Assembly: GCA_016716965.1 (NCBI GenBank) | Contig: JADJUP010000011.1 | Location: 1 to 64,000, forward strand | DNA length: 64,000 nt | Direction: 5' to 3' | Origin: Sulfuritalea sp. | Lineage (GTDB): Bacteria; Pseudomonadota; Gammaproteobacteria; Burkholderiales; Rhodocyclaceae | Part shown: piece after piece, positions 18,357 to 27,964 of the stretch | Layout: each line of letters starts with the position of its first letter | Position numbering within the stretch: position 1 is the stretch's first letter | Position numbers and translations under genes: made by a program | Notes under the pieces: model-generated | Told to the model about the DNA's origin: nothing | Seen by the model: the letters and a program-made list of their open reading frames with translations, nothing else | The model's database searches: none

Positions 18357-19595
18357 TCAGCGCTTGCCTTTCGCGAGCTTCACCGCCTCGGGCATGCGTC
18401 GCAAGCGCCAGATGGCCACCGGACCGAGCAGGCCGCCGATGCCCAGCGTTGACCAAGCCAGACCCCACACCACATGCTCGGGCAGGCTTTCGCCGGCACG
18501 GCCCCAATCCAGTACCAGGCCGAATACCCAGGGCGAAATCGCGCCGGCGCCAAAGCCGAGCAGCGAGCGCAGCGAGTAGGCGGCGCCGAGGTAGCGCGGA
18601 TCGGTGAGTTCGGTCAGCGTCGTCGAATGGATCGAGGAGTCGCCGACGCCCGTGACGTTGTAGAAGATCGCCACGACGACCAGCAGGAACATCGGCAATC
18701 CGACCATCCAGCCGAAGCTGAAGGAGCAGGCCAGGCTGCAGACCGCCATCAACAGCGTGACGGCGGTGCGCCCGTAGCGGTCCGAAAGCGAACCGCCGAT
18801 CACGCTGCCGACCACGGCCGCGAGGTAGGTCAGTGCGCTCAGGGTTGCGCCGAGGCTGACCGCCTGCGCGCCGCCGCTGCCGCCGGCCAGCGCCGCGGCG
18901 GCGAGGAAAGCCGGCAGCCAGGCCCACAGGCCGAGCAGTTCCCAGGCGTGGAAGGTGTAGCCCCAGATCGACAGCATCGCCGGCTTGTTGCGCAGCACTT
19001 CGCCGATGCGGCTGCGGGTGCCGTGGCCATCGGGCAGCGAATGGACCACGTTGGGCACGTCGCGCAGCGCCCACCAGCCGAGGCCGAGGCCGAACAACGG
19101 GAACAGCGCGGTGACGATGAAGCCGCCGCGCCAGCCGGCGAGCGGGATCATGGCGCTGGCGATCAGCAGGCCGATGGCATAGCCGAGCGACGCGGCGGCG
19201 AGGTAGAAGCCCAGCGCCATGCCCTGCCGCTCGCGCATGCGCTGGGCGACGATGGCCAGGCCCGGCGTGTAGGAGCCGCCGGAACACAGCCCGGTCAGGC
19301 CGTAAAGCAGCAGCGCCGAGGCGAAGCCCTCGGCCAGGAAGGCGAACAACAGGCCGCTGGCGACCGCGGCGACCCCGGTCGCCAGGTAGATGCGGCGCGC
19401 GCCGAAACGGTCGGACAGGAAGCCGACCGAGAACAGCGAAATCAGGAAACCCACGTGGTAGGCGGACTGCACCATGCCGGCCTGCCAGGCCGTCATCTGC
19501 CAGTCGGTACGCAGCAAGGGCAGCACCGCCGACCAGGCGGTGAACATGGTGGCAAACGCGGCGCGCGCGGCGCAGAACTGTAGCAGCCAGGACAT
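18357..19595 (-). CDS. MFS transporter
   Basis: This 412-residue protein has twelve hydrophobic segments and the major facilitator motif A in the loop between segments 2 and 3 (GFLSDRFGARRIY), with a second copy between segments 8 and 9 (GGSLSDRYGRTAVT). It is probably a proton-coupled transporter of a small solute. The substrate cannot be told from the sequence. It stands alone between the cNMP-binding protein gene and metK and diverges from metK. Confidence 0.85.
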   Translation of the reverse strand: MSWLLQFCAARAAFATMFTAWSAVLPLLRTDWQMTAWQAGMVQSAYHVGFLISLFSVGFLSDRFGARRIYLATGVAAVASGLLFAFLAEGFASALLLYGLTGLCSGGSYTPGLAIVAQRMRERQGMALGFYLAAASLGYAIGLLIASAMIPLAGWRGGFIVTALFPLFGLGLGWWALRDVPNVVHSLPDGHGTRSRIGEVLRNKPAMLSIWGYTFHAWELLGLWAWLPAFLAAAALAGGSGGAQAVSLGATLSALTYLAAVVGSVIGGSLSDRYGRTAVTLLMAVCSLACSFSFGWMVGLPMFLLVVVAIFYNVTGVGDSSIHSTTLTELTDPRYLGAAYSLRSLLGFGAGAISPWVFGLVLDWGRAGESLPEHVVWGLAWSTLGIGGLLGPVAIWRLRRMPEAVKLAKGKR

Positions 19596-19625
19596 CGGCG
19601 CAGTTTAGGGCCTCGGCACCCCGAT

Positions 19626-19655
19626 TTGACGGCCATGCGGCTCCTGGCCTACAAT
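19626..19655 (+). promoter_or_regulatory. sigma-70 promoter of metK
   Basis: TTGACG and TACAAT are separated by 18 bp. Both boxes match the consensus at five of six positions. The predicted start near 19662 leaves a leader of about 148 nt before metK. Confidence 0.6.
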
Positions 19656-19664
19656 GCGCGCCGA

Positions 19665-19794
19665 TCCGCCGAGTTAAATGACAACTTGCGAGGCGGAGAA
19701 AGCTCCCGACAAAAGCGGTGGCCGGAAAACAAATTTCGCTAAAGCGTCGCCCGCTCCCGCCCCATAGCCGGCCTCGCCAAGCATGGGGCGTTTT
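19665..19794 (+). promoter_or_regulatory. structured metK leader ending in a terminator-like hairpin
   Basis: TCCGCC and GGCGGA enclose an inner AGTT/AACT stem near the 5' end. At 19758-19790 CGCCCCA pairs with TGGGGCG and TTTT follows, ten bases before the ribosome binding site. GGCCGG at 19720-19725 can pair with CCGGCC at 19768-19773 inside that hairpin loop, which would give an alternative fold. This looks like an attenuator. It does not match the SAM or SAH riboswitch classes I know. Confidence 0.45.
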
Positions 19795-19809
19795 ACTTGG
19801 AGCAAAACA

Positions 19810-20991
19810 ATGGCACAGGAATACTTCTTCACTTCCGAGTCGGTCTCGGAAGGCCATCCGGACAAGGTGTCCGACCAGATTTCCGACGCGATCCTCGACG
19901 CCATCCTGGCGCAGGACCCCTACTCGCGCGTCGCCGCCGAGACGCTGTGCAACACCGGCCTGGTGGTGCTCGCCGGCGAAATCACGACCAAGGCCAACGT
20001 CGATTACATCGGCGTCGCGCGCAACGTGCTGAAGCGCATCGGCTACGACAACACCGACTACGGCATCGACTATCGCGGTTGCGCCGTGCTGGTGGCCTAC
20101 GACAAGCAGAGCCCGGACATCGCCCAGGGCGTGGATCGCGCCTCCGACGACTACCTCAACCAGGGCGCCGGCGACCAGGGCCTGATGTTCGGCTACGCCT
20201 GCGACGAAACCCCGACCCTGATGCCGCTGCCGATCTACCTCTCGCACCGCCTGGTCGAGCGCCAGTCGATGCTGCGCCGCGATGGCCGCCTGCCCTGGTT
20301 GCGCCCCGACGCCAAGTCGCAGGTCACCGTGCGCTATGTCGATGGCAAGCCCTTCGCGATCGACACCGTGGTGCTATCCACCCAGCATTCGCCGGAAATG
20401 TCCGACGGCGCCAAGATGAAGGCCTCGGCCATCGAAGCGGTGATCGAGGACATCATCAAGCCGGTGCTGCCCAAGGAGCTGATCAAGGGCGAGATCAAGT
20501 ACCTGGTCAATCCCACCGGCCGCTTCGTCGTCGGCGGCCCGCAGGGCGACTGCGGCCTGACCGGACGCAAGATCATCGTCGACACCTACGGCGGTGCCGC
20601 GCCCCACGGCGGCGGCGCCTTCTCCGGCAAGGACCCGTCCAAGGTCGACCGCTCGGCGGCCTACGCCGGCCGCTACGTGGCGAAGAACATCGTCGCCGCG
20701 GGCCTGGCCAGCAAGTGCCTGGTGCAGATCTCCTACGCCATCGGCGTCGCCCAGCCGACCTCGGTGTGGGTCACGACGCAGGGCACCGGCAAGGTCTCCG
20801 ACGAAAAGATCGCCGAGCTGGTGAAGAAGCACTTCGACCTGCGCCCGAAAGGCATCGTGCAAATGCTCGACCTGCTGCGCCCGATCTACGAGAAGACCGC
20901 CGCCTACGGCCACTTCGGCCGCGACGAGCCGGAATTTACTTGGGAAAGTATCGACAAGGCGGCAGCGCTACGCGCAGACGCAGGGCTGTAA
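19810..20991 (+). CDS. metK: S-adenosylmethionine synthetase
   Basis: This 393-residue enzyme makes S-adenosylmethionine from methionine and ATP in the cytoplasm. It has the family motifs GHPDK near the N-terminus, GAGDQG and the P-loop-like [19 protein letters not shown]. The ATG at 19810 begins [19 protein letters not shown]; nine codons of open frame upstream overlap the leader hairpin and are not used. The gene is monocistronic, with a structured leader and a strong terminator at 21149. It is close to universal, so this is the sole or main copy. Confidence 0.97.
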   Translation: MAQEYFFTSESVSEGHPDKVSDQISDAILDAILAQDPYSRVAAETLCNTGLVVLAGEITTKANVDYIGVARNVLKRIGYDNTDYGIDYRGCAVLVAYDKQSPDIAQGVDRASDDYLNQGAGDQGLMFGYACDETPTLMPLPIYLSHRLVERQSMLRRDGRLPWLRPDAKSQVTVRYVDGKPFAIDTVVLSTQHSPEMSDGAKMKASAIEAVIEDIIKPVLPKELIKGEIKYLVNPTGRFVVGGPQGDCGLTGRKIIVDTYGGAAPHGGGAFSGKDPSKVDRSAAYAGRYVAKNIVAAGLASKCLVQISYAIGVAQPTSVWVTTQGTGKVSDEKIAELVKKHFDLRPKGIVQMLDLLRPIYEKTAAYGHFGRDEPEFTWESIDKAAALRADAGL

Positions 20992-21031
20992 GCCCGGGCC
21001 CGCAGGGCCTTGTCGATACTTCGTCGAAGGC

Positions 21032-21058
21032 TAACCTGCCAGCTTCATCGGCAGGTTA
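21032..21058. repeat. inverted repeat in the metK 3' region
   Basis: TAACCTGCC and GGCAGGTTA form a 9-bp perfect stem with a 9-nt loop. No T-run follows, so this is not a typical terminator. Confidence 0.4.
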
Positions 21059-21148
21059 AGGCCCGTCAGGGCCGGCCGAAGACAAAACACGGACAAGCCC
21101 AACTCGGCACTGACCCCAGAATCCAAGCCTCCATCAGCAGCACAAGGA

Positions 21149-21176
21149 AATGGCCCGCATCGCGGGCCATTTTTTT
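21149..21176 (+). terminator. intrinsic terminator after metK
   Basis: AATGGCCCGC and its exact complement form a 10-bp stem with a 3-nt loop, followed by seven T. Confidence 0.85.
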
Positions 21177-21238
21177 ACCCAACGCAAACTTGTGACGCCC
21201 TTCGTGGTCGATAATCGGAACCGATATCGGAGAACGAC

Positions 21239-21618
21239 ATGCACGATCTGGCAAAGAATGTATTGGGTGGCCTGCTCCAGCCCTGCAGCACTGACCCCAT
21301 GACGGGATTCTTCCGCACCGGCGACTGCCAGGTGACGGAAGAGGATGTCGGCAACCACGGCGTGTGCATCGTCGCCACGGCGGAATTCCTCGCTTTTTCC
21401 CGGGCGCGCGGCAACGACCTTTCGACGCCGCATCCCGAGTTCGATTTCCCGGGAGTCAAGCCCGGGCAGCGCTGGTGCCTGTGCTCCGCGCGCTGGCAGG
21501 AAGCGTTGCAGGCCGGCAAGGCGCCGCAGGTCGTGCTGGAAGCGACCTCGGCCGCGGCGCTGGAAGTGGTGCGCCTGGCCGACCTCAAACGCTATGCCGT
21601 GACACTCGACGAGGAGAA

Positions 21619-21622
<4 letters not shown>
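21239..21622 (+). CDS. DUF2237 family protein
   Basis: This 127-residue cytoplasmic protein matches the DUF2237 family: it opens with KNVLGGLLQPCSTDPMTGFFRTG and contains the conserved CxCxxRW motif (WCLCSARW). The function of the family is unknown. Its stop overlaps the start of the glutathione peroxidase gene, so the two are likely co-expressed and may share a role in redox stress. Confidence 0.8.
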
Positions 21623-22101
<479 letters not shown>

Positions 22102-22126
22102 CTTGTCCCCAGTCAGCGCGGAAAGA

Positions 22127-22324
22127 TCACGCCGCCAGTGACTGCAGGCGGCCGCGCTTGGCCTTGGGGTTTTCGTCCTTCTCGGCAAACTCGTCGTCGC
22201 CGTCGCTGAAACGAACGATCTTCACGCCGGCCGGCAAGTCGGTCTTGCGACGCGACAAATCCTTCAGCCAGTCGTTTCCGGGAGGGGCGAGAACATCCAT
22301 GAGGCTCATGGCATGCCGGGTCAT
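22127..22324 (-). CDS. small hypothetical protein
   Basis: This 65-residue protein begins MTRHAMSLMDVLAPPGNDW and has a charged C-terminal half rich in Asp, Glu and Lys. The ATG at 22324 is preceded by AGGAG at good spacing, which favours a real gene; the open frame extends 14 codons further. It converges with the glutathione peroxidase gene. I do not recognise a family. Confidence 0.5.
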   Translation of the reverse strand: MTRHAMSLMDVLAPPGNDWLKDLSRRKTDLPAGVKIVRFSDGDDEFAEKDENPKAKRGRLQSLAA

Positions 22325-22395
22325 TTGCGGCTCCTGCGTTGCTAGGTTGCTGTGGCTGGATATCACATGTCCAGAATCATGTCCTCGGTGACAGG

Positions 22396-22451
22396 CGAAG
22401 GCCCCGCTTGCGCGGGGCCTTCGGGCGGCCGGAGGGAGGAAACCGGCCGCC
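22396..22451. terminator. two adjacent GC-rich hairpins
   Basis: A 12-bp perfect stem with a 4-nt loop (22396-22423) is followed immediately by a 9-bp perfect stem (22424-22451). They lie in the 308-bp gap between the small ORF at 22324 and the SEC-C protein gene. The pair could end transcription from the right. Bases 22452-22632 hold a 30-codon minus-strand frame without a ribosome binding site and nothing else supportable. Confidence 0.5.
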
Positions 22452-22632
22452 GGGGGAACGGTATTTTACTGACTGAAGTAACGACCTGAATCAGAAAGAA
22501 ATTTTAAAATTGCTTCGGACTGCATATAAGTTTCCTGTTGTTTTGCATCTGGCGACATGAACGGATAGATGGGGCCGGAGCCAAACGGTTCAACGCCAAT
22601 TTGCAACAACTTGTTGCAAAGACCGTGCTGCG

Positions 22633-23031
22633 CTACCCGGCAAGGGCGTCGAGGTAATACCAGCGGCCATCCTCGCGAACGAAACGGCTGACTTCGTGCA
22701 GGCGTTGCCCGCGTCCGCCGACGCGAAAGCGGGCGACGAAGTCCACCGTCGCCGCATCGCCGTTTTCCGCATGGGCGCGAACCTCGAGTGCCAGCCATTT
22801 CGGCGCCGGTTCGGCGGCCAGATCGAGCGCCGGCGGTCGCGTCGACGCATGCCAGGTCGCCAGCAGGTAGTCCTCCAGCCCCCGCACATAGGCGCTGTAG
22901 CGCGAGCGCATCAGGGATTCCGCGTCCGGCGCCGCAAGCCCGGAGTGGTAGCGGCCACAGCAGGCGGCGTAGGACAGCGGCCGGCCGCAAGGGCACGGGT
23001 CATCGATTTTCGACGGCGCCGAGCGGCCCAT
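22633..23031 (-). CDS. YchJ-like SEC-C motif protein
   Basis: This 132-residue protein has an N-terminal SEC-C zinc-binding motif (CPCGRPLSYAACCG) followed by the YchJ/UPF0225 region with SLMRSRYSAYVRGLEDYLLATW. The C-terminal half has an NTF2-like fold in known relatives. Its function is unknown; zinc binding is likely. The ATG at 23031 overlaps the stop of the upstream small membrane protein gene by one base. Confidence 0.83.
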   Translation of the reverse strand: MGRSAPSKIDDPCPCGRPLSYAACCGRYHSGLAAPDAESLMRSRYSAYVRGLEDYLLATWHASTRPPALDLAAEPAPKWLALEVRAHAENGDAATVDFVARFRVGGRGQRLHEVSRFVREDGRWYYLDALAG

Positions 23032-23267
23032 CAGGGACCCTTGCCGGGTTCGGGCGGTAGCGCGCACTTCGGGCATTCGCGGCCGAAGGGCGAGATGTAG
23101 CGCCACCAGATCCAGGCCAGCAAGGGCAGCAAGGCGATCAGCGCAATGTCGGCCCAGCCCGGCTGCGCCAGTTCGCCCTGCCACCAGGCCACGGCGGCAC
23201 GGATGGCCTCGATCAGCAGCACCATGTAGCCGAAACCGGCCGCGAGCAAAAGAACATGCTTGATCAT
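23031..23267 (-). CDS. small membrane protein
   Basis: This 78-residue protein has two hydrophobic segments (about residues 3-27 and 40-58) and a C-terminal tail with a CPKC pair. The ATG at 23267 overlaps the dacB stop (ATGA) and its own stop overlaps the next start, so it is coupled on both sides. I do not recognise the family. The position suggests a role in envelope maintenance or simply operon membership. Confidence 0.65.
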   Translation of the reverse strand: MIKHVLLLAAGFGYMVLLIEAIRAAVAWWQGELAQPGWADIALIALLPLLAWIWWRYISPFGRECPKCALPPEPGKGP

Positions 23268-24676
23268 TTGCCGGCGTAAACCCATTCAAGCAACGCATCC
23301 TGCGCGGCCTGCGCGCCGCCGGCATTGACGTGGTTGACGAAGAAAACCACGATCCAGCGCCGCCCGTTGCGATCCAGCACCCAGCCGGCGATGCTGCGCA
23401 CGCCTTCCAGCGACCCTGTCTTGATGTGGGCCTGGCCGGCGACGCCGTTCTGCTTCAAGCGCTTGCGCATGGTGCCGTCGGTCGCCGTCACCGGCAGCGA
23501 GGCGACCAATTCCGGCATCACCGCGCTTTTCCAGGCCGCCTGCAGCACGCGACCGAGGCCTTCGGCGGAGATCCGCTCGCGGCGCGACAGGCCCGAACCG
23601 TTTTCCAGCACCAGCTCAGGCAACGCCAGGCCGCGCGCTTCGAGCCAGGCGCGGATCGCGGCGTCGGCATCCTCGGTCCCCGCCGGCCGACGCCCGGCTT
23701 CCATGCCCAGCGTGAGGAACAACTGGCGCGCCATGACATTGTTGGAGAACTTGTTGATGTCGCGCACCACTTCGGCAAGAGTCGGCGATGGCAACACGGC
23801 GATTGGACGTGCATCGGCCGGAACCGGGCCGTCGCGCACGCCTCCCGACAGGCTGCCGCCAAGTTCGGCCCAGAGCTGCTGGAAGACGCCGAGCACGAAT
23901 TGCGGGTGGTCCATCACCGCGATGTTCCAGCGCTGCTCGCCGCAGCCCGAAGGAAAGACGCCGGTCATCACCAGGCGCGTGGTCGCGCCGTGGGCAAACA
24001 CGTCGGCGCGCAGGCGCTCCTTCCAGTCGCCGCAGCCGTTGCCGTTGCCCAGCGTGACCTTGTTGATCAGGTCGAGATTGGCCGGCGCCGGCTCGGTGCT
24101 GACCAGCAGGGCCTTTTGCTGCGGGTCCGGAACCAGTTGCAGCGTCACCGCCTTGAAATTCACCAGCAGCGCGTCCGGCGCGACGTTGTAGGGCCGCATC
24201 GGCTGGGCGTCGAAGCGTGCCGGATCGCCGTTGGCCGTGACGAATGCACTTCGATCGAGCACCAGGTCGCCGCGTATCTCGCGGATGCCGCGCGCACGGA
24301 TCTGGCGCAGCAGGCGGCCGAACTGGTCGTAGGTCAGCTTGGGGTCGCCGCCGCCGCGCAGGTGCAGGTCACCCGTGAGGACGCCTTCGCTCAATGTGCC
24401 CCCGGCAAACGCCTCGGTCCTCCAGACGTAGGCTGGACCCAGCAGGTCGAGCGCGGCGTAGGTGGTGACCAGCTTCATGGTCGAGGCCGGATTCATGGCC
24501 GTACGCGCATTCACGGAAAGGCGCGGCGTCGCAACATCGACCTCGCGAACCCAGGCGGCGGTGGCCGAAGCTGGTATGCCGGCAGACTTGAGCGCCTGCA
24601 CAACGGTGGACGGCAATTCGTCGGCGCGAGCGGCCAGGGCCAGCAGGCAGGCAAGGACGGGAATGAAAATTCGCAT
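23264..24676 (-). CDS. dacB: D-alanyl-D-alanine carboxypeptidase/endopeptidase PBP4
   Basis: This 470-residue periplasmic enzyme trims or cuts peptidoglycan cross-links. It has a signal peptide (cleavage near residue 18). The three class C penicillin-binding motifs are present: STMK near residue 65, SNN near 307 and KTGS near 412. The length fits DacB, including the extra domain inserted between the first two motifs. It heads a minus-strand run with the small membrane protein and the SEC-C protein, and diverges from the acetoacetyl-CoA synthetase gene. Confidence 0.93.
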   Translation of the reverse strand: MRIFIPVLACLLALAARADELPSTVVQALKSAGIPASATAAWVREVDVATPRLSVNARTAMNPASTMKLVTTYAALDLLGPAYVWRTEAFAGGTLSEGVLTGDLHLRGGGDPKLTYDQFGRLLRQIRARGIREIRGDLVLDRSAFVTANGDPARFDAQPMRPYNVAPDALLVNFKAVTLQLVPDPQQKALLVSTEPAPANLDLINKVTLGNGNGCGDWKERLRADVFAHGATTRLVMTGVFPSGCGEQRWNIAVMDHPQFVLGVFQQLWAELGGSLSGGVRDGPVPADARPIAVLPSPTLAEVVRDINKFSNNVMARQLFLTLGMEAGRRPAGTEDADAAIRAWLEARGLALPELVLENGSGLSRRERISAEGLGRVLQAAWKSAVMPELVASLPVTATDGTMRKRLKQNGVAGQAHIKTGSLEGVRSIAGWVLDRNGRRWIVVFFVNHVNAGGAQAAQDALLEWVYAGK

Positions 24677-24762
24677 GGCGCGATCTTAGCGCGCAGATAC
24701 CGTCGCCGGCTTGCTCGGGTGGCATATAGAATCGGCGGCAAAGCAAAAAGGGAAACAACCCG

Positions 24763-26739
24763 ATGGAAACACCCGCCTGGCAACCCTCCGCCGAGACTAT
24801 TCGTGCCGCAAAACTGACGGCCTTCACCGACTGGCTGGAACGCGAACGCGGCTTGCGTTTCGCCGACTACGAGGCGCTCTGGCGCTGGTCGGTAGACGAC
24901 CTCGAAGGCTTCTGGTCCGCGATCTGGGACTACTTTGCGATTCCCTGCGTGACCCCGCGCGGCCGGGTGCTGGCCGAGGCGAAGATGCCCGGTGCGCAAT
25001 GGTTCCCCGGCGTCACGCTGAACTACGTCGAGCAGGTTTTCCGCCACGCCACGACGGCGCGCCCGGCGATCGTCTCGCGCAACGAAGCGGGCGAGAACCG
25101 CGAAATATCCTGGGCCGAGCTGCAGCGCCAGGTCGGCGCGCTGGCGGCGAGCCTGCGCGCCATGGGCGTCGAACGCGGCGACCGCGTCGTCGCCTACCTG
25201 CCCAACATTCCCGAAACCATGGTCGCCTTCCTCGCCGTCGCCAGCATCGGCGCGATCTGGTCGGCCTGTTCGCCCGACATGGGGCGCATCGCGGTGGTCG
25301 ACCGTTTCCGCCAGATCGGACCCAAGGTGCTGATCGCGGTCGATGGCTACCGCTACGGCGGCAAGGGCTACGACCGGCGCGCACTGATCCACGAACTGCT
25401 CGCCGAACTCCCCAGCATCGATCACATGGTGCTGCTGCCCAGCCTCGACGCCAATGCCGATGCCGCCGAATTCGCCCACTGCACGACCTGGGCGCAGGCC
25501 ACGGCCGGCGACGTGCCGTTGCGGGTGGACCACGTGCCATTTGAGCATCCGCTTTGGGTGGTGTATTCCTCCGGCACCACCGGACTGCCCAAGCCGATCG
25601 TGCATTCGCAGGGCGGCATCGTCGTCGAGCACGTCAAGATGGGCGCCTTTCACCTCGACCTCGGTGCCGAAGACCGCTTCCACTGGTTCTCGAGCAGCGG
25701 CTGGATCATGTGGAATTGCCAGGTCGCCGGGCTGCTGATGGGCAGCACGGTCTGCATTTACGACGGCAATCCCGGCTGGCCGGACTGGAACGCGCTGTGG
25801 CGCTTCGTCGGCGAAACTCGGGTCACGTTTTTCGGTGCCGGCGCGGCTTTTTTCCTCTCCTGCCTCAAGGCGCATGTCGAACCCAACGCGGTCGCCGACC
25901 TTTCCGCCCTGCGCGCCGTCGGCTCCACCGGATCGCCGCTGCCTCCCGAGGGTTATCAGTGGATTTACGACCACGTGCGGCAGGACATCTGGCTCAACGC
26001 GATTTCCGGCGGCACCGATTTCGCCGGCTGCTTCGTCGGCGGTGTGCCGACGCTGCCGGTGTATCTGGGCGAGATGCAGTGCCGCTGCCTCGGCGCCAGG
26101 GTGGAAGCCTGGGACGAAGCCGGCAAACCGCTGGTCGACGAGGTCGGCGAACTGGTCTGTGGCGCGCCGATGCCCTCGATGCCGCTGATGTTCTGGAACG
26201 ATCCGGGCGACACGCGCTACCGCGAGAGCTACTTCGACATGTACCCCGGCGCCTGGCGCCATGGTGACTGGATCCGCATCACGCCGCGCGGCGGAGCCAT
26301 CATCTACGGCCGCTCGGACGCGACCATCAACCGCCACGGCATCCGCATGGGCACCAGCGAGCTGTATCGCGCCGTGGAGGAAATCCACGAAATCCTCGAC
26401 AGCCTGGTGGTCGACCTCGAGTACCTCGGGCGCGAAAGCTACATGCCGCTGTTCGTGGTGATGCGTCCCGGCCATGATCTGACGCCACAACTCGAGGCCA
26501 CGCTGCGCGAGCGCATCAAGCTCGCCCTTTCGGCGCGCCATGTACCCAACGAAATCTTTGCCGTGGCGGAGATTCCGCGCACCCTTTCGGGCAAGAAGAT
26601 GGAGTTGCCGGTGAAAAAGCTGCTGCTCGGCCAGGCCATCGACACGGTCGCCAACCCGGATGCGATGGCCAATCCGGCGAGCCTGCAGTGGTTCGTCGAC
26701 TTCGCCGCGCGTCGCGCCGCCCTGGAGAAGACGGCATGA
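24763..26739 (+). CDS. aacS: acetoacetyl-CoA synthetase
   Basis: This 658-residue AMP-forming ligase activates acetoacetate to acetoacetyl-CoA. It has the acetyl-CoA-synthetase-type N-terminal domain (FADYEALWRWSVDDLEGFW), the ATP loop VYSSGTTGLPKP and the adenylation motif GGTDFAGCFVGG. The C-terminal lysine is in RTLSGKKMELPVK. The length and GGTD motif set AacS apart from acetyl-CoA synthetase. It supports ketone-body or polyhydroxybutyrate use. Its stop overlaps the next gene as ATGA. Confidence 0.92.
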   Translation: METPAWQPSAETIRAAKLTAFTDWLERERGLRFADYEALWRWSVDDLEGFWSAIWDYFAIPCVTPRGRVLAEAKMPGAQWFPGVTLNYVEQVFRHATTARPAIVSRNEAGENREISWAELQRQVGALAASLRAMGVERGDRVVAYLPNIPETMVAFLAVASIGAIWSACSPDMGRIAVVDRFRQIGPKVLIAVDGYRYGGKGYDRRALIHELLAELPSIDHMVLLPSLDANADAAEFAHCTTWAQATAGDVPLRVDHVPFEHPLWVVYSSGTTGLPKPIVHSQGGIVVEHVKMGAFHLDLGAEDRFHWFSSSGWIMWNCQVAGLLMGSTVCIYDGNPGWPDWNALWRFVGETRVTFFGAGAAFFLSCLKAHVEPNAVADLSALRAVGSTGSPLPPEGYQWIYDHVRQDIWLNAISGGTDFAGCFVGGVPTLPVYLGEMQCRCLGARVEAWDEAGKPLVDEVGELVCGAPMPSMPLMFWNDPGDTRYRESYFDMYPGAWRHGDWIRITPRGGAIIYGRSDATINRHGIRMGTSELYRAVEEIHEILDSLVVDLEYLGRESYMPLFVVMRPGHDLTPQLEATLRERIKLALSARHVPNEIFAVAEIPRTLSGKKMELPVKKLLLGQAIDTVANPDAMANPASLQWFVDFAARRAALEKTA

Positions 26740-27293
26740 GCCGGCGCATCGCGGTTCCCTTGCCCAGGGCTTACCTGCTGCTCAACCACGGGCCGACCGT
26801 ACTGGTGTCGAGCGCCCACGGCGAGCGGCGCAACGTCATGGCGGCGGCCTGGAACATGGCGCTCGACTTCGATCCGCCCAAGGTCGCGGTGGTGATCGAC
26901 AAATCCACCTTGACCCGCGAACTGGTCGAGGCCTCCGGCGAGTTCGTGCTCAACGTGCCCTCGCGCAAGATCGCCGCATTGACGCTGGCGGTCGGCAGCG
27001 AAAGCGGGCGCGGCATCGACAAGATCGCAAAAGTCGGCGCTGGCACCACGGCGGCCGGAGTCGTCAAAGCGCCGCTGATCGACGATTGCCTGGCCTGGCT
27101 GGAATGCCGCGTGATCCCGGAACCACACATCCAGAAAACCTACGACCTGTTCCTCGGCGAAGTGGTCGCCGCCTGGGCCGATCCCGAAGTGTTCTCGAAC
27201 GGGCGCTGGCATTTCCCCGATGGGGAGCGGCGCAGCATCCACTACCTGGCCGGCGGCAGCTTCTTCGCCACCGGCGAGCCGTTCCAGGTCTAG
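26736..27293 (+). CDS. flavin reductase-like FMN-binding protein
   Basis: This 185-residue protein has the flavin reductase-like split-barrel fold, with the FMN-binding region NVMAAAWNMALDFDPPKVAVV. Relatives are NAD(P)H:FMN reductases or flavoredoxins. It overlaps aacS by 4 bp and converges with the NnrU-family gene, overlapping its end by 4 bp. A copy of the dispersed 25-bp motif (27029-27053) is read in frame as KVGAGTTA. Confidence 0.8.
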   Translation: MSRRIAVPLPRAYLLLNHGPTVLVSSAHGERRNVMAAAWNMALDFDPPKVAVVIDKSTLTRELVEASGEFVLNVPSRKIAALTLAVGSESGRGIDKIAKVGAGTTAAGVVKAPLIDDCLAWLECRVIPEPHIQKTYDLFLGEVVAAWADPEVFSNGRWHFPDGERRSIHYLAGGSFFATGEPFQV

Positions 27294-27871
27294 ACGCGGA
27301 ACGGCGCCACGCCGATCAGCCAGGCGTGGCCCCAGAGCGCGAATACGGCCCAGGCCAGGGTGCCGATGGCCGCCACCGAGGCGTCCCGCGTCCAGCAGCA
27401 GACGGGGTAGGTGCGGCCGGCAATCCGGTCGCGACGCCGCGAAACGATGAAGTCGGCGATCGCCCAGGCCAGGAAGGCGCCGAACAGCAGCGCATCGGCA
27501 CGGTTGCCATTGGCCAGCAGGTGGGCCAGCGCCCACAGCTTGACCCCGGCCACCATCGGATGCCCGACTTTCGCCTTGATGTGGCTGCCCGGCAGGTAGG
27601 CGGCCACCAGCAGGATGAAGGCCGGCAGGGTCAAGCCCGCCGCCAGATGGCGCATCGGCAGCGGCGGCACCCAGAGCGCTACGTCGCCGGCTCGCGTCGA
27701 TCCATAGCCCCAGATGATCAGCCCCAGACCAATGGCCGACAAGAGTGAGTACACGCCTTTCCATCGCATTTCGCCGATTTTGGCGATCTGTGCGGTGCGC
27801 CAGGGATCCGCGAAGATACGTATCGAATGGACGCCGAGGAACAGCAGCAGGCCGAGGATCAGGGTGGTCAT
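27290..27871 (-). CDS. NnrU family membrane protein
   Basis: This 193-residue protein has about five or six hydrophobic segments and the NnrU/methyltransferase-like hallmarks LGVHSIRIFADPWR near the N-terminus and VGHPMVAGVKLWALAHLLANG in the middle. NnrU was first linked to nitric-oxide-related regulation, but many members have no known role. The ATG at 27871 precedes the first membrane segment; the longer open frame is spurious. Confidence 0.85.
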   Translation of the reverse strand: MTTLILGLLLFLGVHSIRIFADPWRTAQIAKIGEMRWKGVYSLLSAIGLGLIIWGYGSTRAGDVALWVPPLPMRHLAAGLTLPAFILLVAAYLPGSHIKAKVGHPMVAGVKLWALAHLLANGNRADALLFGAFLAWAIADFIVSRRRDRIAGRTYPVCCWTRDASVAAIGTLAWAVFALWGHAWLIGVAPFRV

Positions 27872-27964
27872 GGAACACTTTCCGCAACAAAGTAGTGCGG
27901 CCATGATACTTGCGATGTAAAGCGTCCGGGCCCATCTTGACGGTATCGACCCTAGGAGACTTCC

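Noticed and set aside
19662..19809. Known SAM or SAH riboswitch upstream of metK
   Set aside because: The conserved cores of the classes I know are not visible. I kept only a generic leader call.
22466..22558. 30-codon minus-strand ORF after the SEC-C gene
   Set aside because: It has no ribosome binding site and no recognisable similarity; it is too short to support.
24511..26541. 676-codon minus-strand frame opposite aacS
   Set aside because: It is antisense to a well-conserved acetoacetyl-CoA synthetase and has shadow-like composition.
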